From Paramarasmius palmivorus (lineage: Eukaryota; Basidiomycota; Agaricomycetes; Agaricales; Marasmiaceae), in NCBI GenBank assembly GCA_037176845.1, contig JAYKXP010000098.1, positions 62,001 through 126,000 on the forward strand: DNA of 64,000 nucleotides, written 5' to 3'. A program made the translations under genes and the position numbers. The notes under the pieces were generated by a model. That model saw only the letters and a program-made list of their open reading frames with translations. It ran no database searches and was not told the origin of the DNA. Shown here piece by piece: positions 59,339 through 64,000 of the stretch; positions within the stretch are counted from its first letter, which is position 1; each line of letters starts with the position of its first letter.

Positions 59339-62028
59339 CTAACACGTGTACTTATCATCTTCTCCTTCATCAAGGCATGCCCAGTCAAAATCAATGAAGC
59401 GCAAACGCTTCACCACAGGTACGTCCTCGTCGGCATCTGCAAGCATGATATTTGGTGTTCTGAGGTCGCCAAAGACAAAGTTGTTTTCTGCAAGCTTGTC
59501 GAGACCAGTGCGAACAGCGTCCCGAACCTCTTGAGATAACCCTGTCGAATGGAAGCGTTTGTGAAGTGTAGACCCCCTGACGTGCTCCATAACCACCAGC
59601 GCAAGGCCACGATATCTTGTCTCCAGAGGACCGTGGTATATGAGCTCTGGAGCAAACCCATGGCTTGCCATCCATCTGTGAGCCTCGACGCCGTATTCGC
59701 GGACAAACTTGACGACAACATGTTGCCCTTCAAGATCACCATTCAGTATTTCGGCCAGAAAAGTGACACAGGTGTGTTCTCGTTCCAGAGGCTTAACATA
59801 ACGGAAGTTGATCGTTGCGTTCGAAGAGTCGACGTAGGAGGTTATGGAGGGACAAAATCGTGGTGCAATGTAGTTGCCACGGGTCTGTTTGGGTTTTTCG
59901 GGTTTCTTGAGCTTGCTATAGTACTCTTTGAGCTCAGAATCCTCGCGAGATTGATGACTTGCTCGTTGTCAAGTATGCGGCTACATGCAAACCACTGATA
60001 TCCACACAGTCGTTGTACAACCGTCCGAGATGTCATGACGGCACCCGACACGCTAATCCATGGACCTGCTAAAGCCACCATAAACACTGGGCAGCAGCAA
60101 ATGTCACGAATAGCAGCGAGCTGGACAGAATATCAACGACTACACGGATACAGAGAGATAAATCATGTACTTTTGGCTGACAATAATACCTTGCATACGA
60201 AAAGGATGCCTGGATTGATGGGTCGGAGCCGCTTGTGCCTATCTCGGTTTCTATCTTCCCGAGATGAGGGGCGGCGCTGGCACCCAAGGGAGTGGAGTGC
60301 AGTGACACGAAATCGGAAGACGCCTTATCCGGGTTGACGATAGTATCGATTGGTGTACCGAGGATATCGGCTAGAAGCGTCCGATAAGTGTCGTCTCGTT
60401 TGGCCTCAGAGCCCACGATGAGAGACAGATGTCGCATCAGTTCGGCAGTTTTGCGTAGAACGTCTACGGGGATCTTCACGTTACAATCAGTGGCATGGAA
60501 AAGAAAGGTGGCAAAGGCTGGATGGTAGAGCTCAACAGGTAATGCAGTAGTCATGTCACCGCTTTCCGTGAACCGTCCGTCGAGCAGAATGGTTGTGGAG
60601 GAGTTCTGGTTCTTCTGATAATTGGCTGACTTGGCAGCAACGGACGGCGTCTGGCCTTTGGCGACGGCAGTGATATACTTTAAAAACTCTGGCCGCAGAC
60701 ACAATGAGCATCATGAAGAAAAGAAAAGGTAGCAAAATATACGTTTTTCCAATTCCCTAATAATATCATCCTCCTCGTTCGTGTTTTCACTTGGGAGATG
60801 TACTACCTCCGCCCAGACCCCGTGGAAGCAGACCAGGAGTGTCCTACGTGATAATGGTTCATCCACCTGGACTTCGAATGCTTCATGAATGAAATCACGA
60901 GGAGACAGCTCCTGAATAGCCTGAGCTAGATCCTGCCGCTCGAGCATTCGACGGATATTGTATTCGTTCGGCTTTGACTGAGGCTAGAATGACCTTTAGT
61001 GCATTGCCATGTTTGTAGAGAAATTCTGAGGTACCTCGAAGAAACGTGCTTGAGAAAAGTGTAAAGTGGGGTGCTGTTCAAGTATTCTTCCCGTCAGTGT
61101 GGACAGCTCCTCGTTTGGCATCACCGAAATCGTTCCCGAGACTATTTGAATGGTGTGAATGTTTTCTTGGGTAGGAAAGCCAGCGAAAGCGAGATAGTGG
61201 AGGGTGCGTCCGCTGAAGCAAACGATAAGAGGTGCCTGAGGTAAGGATGCGTCACCAAACACCGTGTAAACGCTATCCTCAGCCGAAAATTCTTCTGCAA
61301 CTTTCTCCAAAGCCTGTAAGTACTTTGAGGATTTGACGCGCATTTTCATCGTCTACTTTCACGTCCCTTGACTACAAGGTTCATGTTAGAGACATGAGAT
61401 ATTTTGTATCGAGCGGGTACTAACCTTATAGAAGCTGGCGATAGGATGATCGACGAGCGATTGGTGCCGTTGGGTTATCGCTTTCACCAAGGTTGAAAGC
61501 TGATCGTTTGTGTGGATTCACGGAACAATGCCACTGAACATTTCAATGGTATCTACGTTTTGCGATGTTGGTATCCCAGCGAAAGCGAGGTAACGGAGTT
61601 CGTGGAAAGTTCTCCTGAAGCACAGAATGAGAGGTGCATCGGGTGATTCATCGTCGCCGAACACGTCACGGATTTCATTTTTAGCGCCAAACTCGTACGC
61701 CAATTCATCCAGGGTCTTCCGTTGGAGGGCTTGACAGAAGTTCGAGGGGTTCAGTGCTGCATCTCGGGGCTATTGATTAATGTCAGTCAGCTTGTTTGGT
61801 TTTCAAAAGCCCATCATCACGCACCTTCAAGTACTAAGCGATGGCGTGGTACGGTTCAGCAAGTGATTGAAACCGTTCAACTATCTTGTTTGAAATAGTG
61901 GAAATCTGATTTCGCGGGTTCTCTCGCAAAAGGTGGCCTTGGATGACCTTGAGATTATCGATGTTTTCAGAACTGGGGATATCAACGACGGCAATGTAGA
62001 GGAGCTTCATTTGGCGGCACTTATGCAA
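59339..62028 (-). pseudogene. Kinase-like gene with repeated N-terminal modules, probably decaying
   Basis: The C-terminal part is a fungal kinase-like domain: VVVKFVREYGVEAHRW, GFAPELIYHG, LALVVMEHVRG, catalytic-loop equivalent GDLRTPNIML and FIDFDWA (DFD in place of DFG), ending at 59339. Before it VVQRLCGYQWFACSRILDN continues into LKEYYSKLKK only through a one-base frameshift near 59935. Upstream, three related modules of about 60-115 residues stand in tandem (61834-62028, 61430-61760, 60996-61349), and a fourth, more diverged one lies at 60720-60947. Shared core: APLI(L/V)CF then (R/H)YLAFAG(I/F)PT. The second module carries a TGA at 61518 where the third reads through. The gene is therefore damaged, or the start lies downstream of the stop, at the third module. 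No substrate can be given. Confidence 0.6.
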
Positions 62029-62468
62029 TTTCCGGTCTTGTGTCAGCCTTTCTGGTCTTTTTATCTTTGTTCGTTCCCACGCTCGGTTAACCGCGAAAAC
62101 CCTTGTCCTCTGAATACAGCAGCGTGTGCAGGAATCGATGTGCTTGGAATCCTCCCTCGGAAATTTTTTTCCTTAGATGACAAGGCCGACCGACAGTCTC
62201 AGAACTACCCACCCCAGCATAATATATAACCCTTTCTCTCTGGCAGTGGATGGAATACGCACAACCGGCTCCACATGATGAACCAAATTCCACAGCTGGA
62301 CTAGCGCTTCAGAGGTCCTCGCAATCGTGAGTTTTCATCATTTATCAAGGTGATGGCCCTCATACGTTGTCAGGCGGTCTATCCTACAACTGATTGTACA
62401 GCCCTCTCTATCACAACCACCAAATTTAGCCAGCTGGGTTTAGTCGCTCAAGCTTATTGATCTCACCC
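62029..62468. other. Divergent intergenic region
   Basis: About 440 bases between the module array (minus) and the next gene (plus), likely with both promoters. Small open frames only. Confidence 0.5.
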
Positions 62469-63674
62469 ATGCCCAATCCGCCAGGAAAGCTGAACCCCAC
62501 ACGCAAGCATACTCCAGAGTATGCGATGCGAGATCGGGACACGAGAGAGACTGCTTCTTTGTCTTCCATCTGGTCACGGTGTAGGAATGGCGATCTCGAT
62601 GAAGAAGAGTCAAAGGGAAGGGGAGAATTACCTGTCAGCATGACAGAAAACCTGAACTCATGTCTTGCGCTAGTACGTGATAGTTCTTCGCCGATGATCT
62701 GGATACAAGATTAACGCGGATTTAGAACCCAAGCGAGCCAGCCTCTGGACAGGATTTTATGGAGGTCTACGTTAATCCTCAAGTACCTGATGTTCATTCC
62801 AATGACTCCGAGAGCTTTGCCGATTACATACGCCGAACGGACGAAGATTTTTATACGACATTTCCTAGTGCACGACCACGACCGCCCGAATGTCAGTGGT
62901 TCTTTCCCCCTGCCATTCCCCAGAGATTCCTGCATGTAAAGGCCAGCCCGTCGATAACATCATCATGGTGCCCGCCCTCAGATATCCCAAAAGCTAGCGC
63001 AGAGATTTTCACAGACTTCGGCGACCGCCGGAACTTGAACAGTGCTGATACCGGTATACATCGTGCGTGGCTCCAGTCCAATATTAATCTCAGCTGGATT
63101 CACGGTGGGAATGGTACCATTTACACCACCTCGAATGGCGGCGATCACCTTCAGACAAATAATGGATCCACTATCCACGGTACGAAAATATAGAAATTGT
63201 TTTGTTCAAATCGTATTAACGCATGTTGTCCACTTAGATAATAATGGCATTTCTGTAGGAAATGATCTTGTAGCACAGCAACAGCGACATTTCACCTTGG
63301 AGTCTGCGCAGCAGGGATCCTCTAGTATTTCAGGGTCTCCAGCACAGATTTCTCCAGCACGTTATCGCGCACACTCGGTGGTACCTGCGGAAACTATCAA
63401 AGGTCAATCGCCACCTCCAGAGCCACCTCCAGAACCAATAATCGCATTGTCTCCAGGGCCATTGGCTCACACAACAACTACTATCTGTCACGAGCGGCTA
63501 TCTTACTATTGGTCGCTGTCCTGGAAAGATTGTCTGATCTTTGTGCTTCTTACTGTATTATCTATTCTCGTTGCTATATTATTCCAAGCAAATTTACCTC
63601 GACCCTCATACGAAGGCACATGTAGCTGTAATTGTCACTATCACTGTCCCTCCGCGTCTACGTCTCTTGTATGA
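62469..63674 (+). CDS. Single-pass membrane protein with Cys/His-rich tail, paralogue of the 3' module of the MKS1-like gene
   Basis: Three exons, 62469-62672, 62726-63179 and 63259-63674, in consistent phase, giving 357 residues. No signal peptide at the N-terminus; it is polar (PNPPGKLNPTRKHTPEYAMR). The middle contains HRAWLQSNINLSWIHGGNGT and IYTTSNGGDHLQTNNGSTIH, Asn-rich with possible N-glycosylation sites if lumenal. Then comes a Pro/Ser-rich stalk (IKGQSPPPEPPPEPIIALSP), a 20-residue membrane helix (DCLIFVLLTVLSILVAILF) and a short tail CSCNCHYHCPSAS. I know no named family. The same module ends the giant gene at 52786-58529. The upstream exon was inferred from splice phase and is less certain than the last two. 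Confidence 0.65.
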
Positions 63675-63845
63675 TGTTTCACCAGTTTTGTTTGTTCAGT
63701 GTTTCCGATTTATCCCCCATGATCCGTATGTAGTTTTCTATGCCCAAATAGCTGTGTGGAGTAGCAATCTAGTAGCAATCAAATCGTGTATCATGTACAG
63801 TAAACTCATTCTGTATTGCAGGCAACTCTTCGTCCGCAAAATACT
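63030..63845 (+). repeat. Dispersed direct repeat, copy 2
   Basis: Partner of 57880-58640. Both coding frame and splice sites are preserved, with most changes in the Pro/Ser stalk. Confidence 0.8.
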
Positions 63846-64000
63846 CTGACTCAGGTATAGAGTCGTAGCGCTGCCACGTGCACGAACCCTCAGCGGCCTG
63901 CGACGAGCTCCGATAAGGAGAATCCTCTGGAAACTAATGCCTCCACTCTGCAATACTCACTAGTCTATTTCTCTCTCTCACTAGTGTCCTGAAATGGCTT
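63675..64000. other. Right edge of window
   Basis: 3' flank of the membrane-protein gene. A possible extra exon follows the ttgcag near 63822. Nothing else recognised. Confidence 0.45.

Noticed and set aside
1..64000. tRNA, rRNA or CRISPR features
   Set aside because: I looked for B-box-like ggttcga matches and found only isolated ones in coding or random context; no spaced short repeats. A tRNAscan run would settle it.

Overview
The window is nuclear DNA of a filamentous basidiomycete, most likely an Agaricomycete. The signs are genes dense with short GT-AG introns of about 50-65 nt, a class I hydrophobin, F-box/LRR genes, a degraded non-LTR retrotransposon and several protein types I know only from mushroom-forming fungi. 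No species can be assigned from the sequence alone. Exon models were built by hand from reading frame, splice signals and family motifs.

Housekeeping half (1-27 kb): a partial F-box gene (minus, runs off the left edge); a PLP-homeostasis protein (YggS/PROSC); ALG12 (minus) divergent by 127 bp from an EGF-containing ADP1-type ABC transporter; a CaMKK/Ssp1/Sak1-like kinase (minus); a kynurenine/2-aminoadipate-type aminotransferase and a mitochondrial pyruvate carrier subunit (both minus); a Zn2Cys6 transcription factor with a 6-nt micro-exon and an apparent frameshift; and a long coiled-coil protein with a C-terminal membrane segment.

Accessory half (27-64 kb): the RNase H end of a 5'-truncated LINE; a basidiomycete-type protein of unknown function; an EF-hand-like/ZZ zinc-finger protein; a degenerate stretch with a tandem repeat and an F-box fragment (36-39 kb); a DUF262 protein; a class I hydrophobin made of four small exons; a single-exon F-box-like gene; two tandem dienelactone-hydrolase genes duplicated with their promoters around a small membrane protein; a very large DUF1752/DUF3295 (MKS1-like) gene whose 3' end is fused to a transmembrane, Cys/His-tailed module; a decaying kinase-like gene with several degenerate copies of one N-terminal module; and a second stand-alone copy of the transmembrane module near the right edge.

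Themes: (1) local duplication and divergence (DLH pair, 36-37 kb repeat, TM-module pair, module array); (2) reading-frame irregularities in otherwise conserved genes (TF, kinase-like gene, ALG12), which are either real decay or assembly indels; (3) unusual splicing (6-nt micro-exon, a 23-29 nt intron-like gap, a GC donor inside an in-frame intron).
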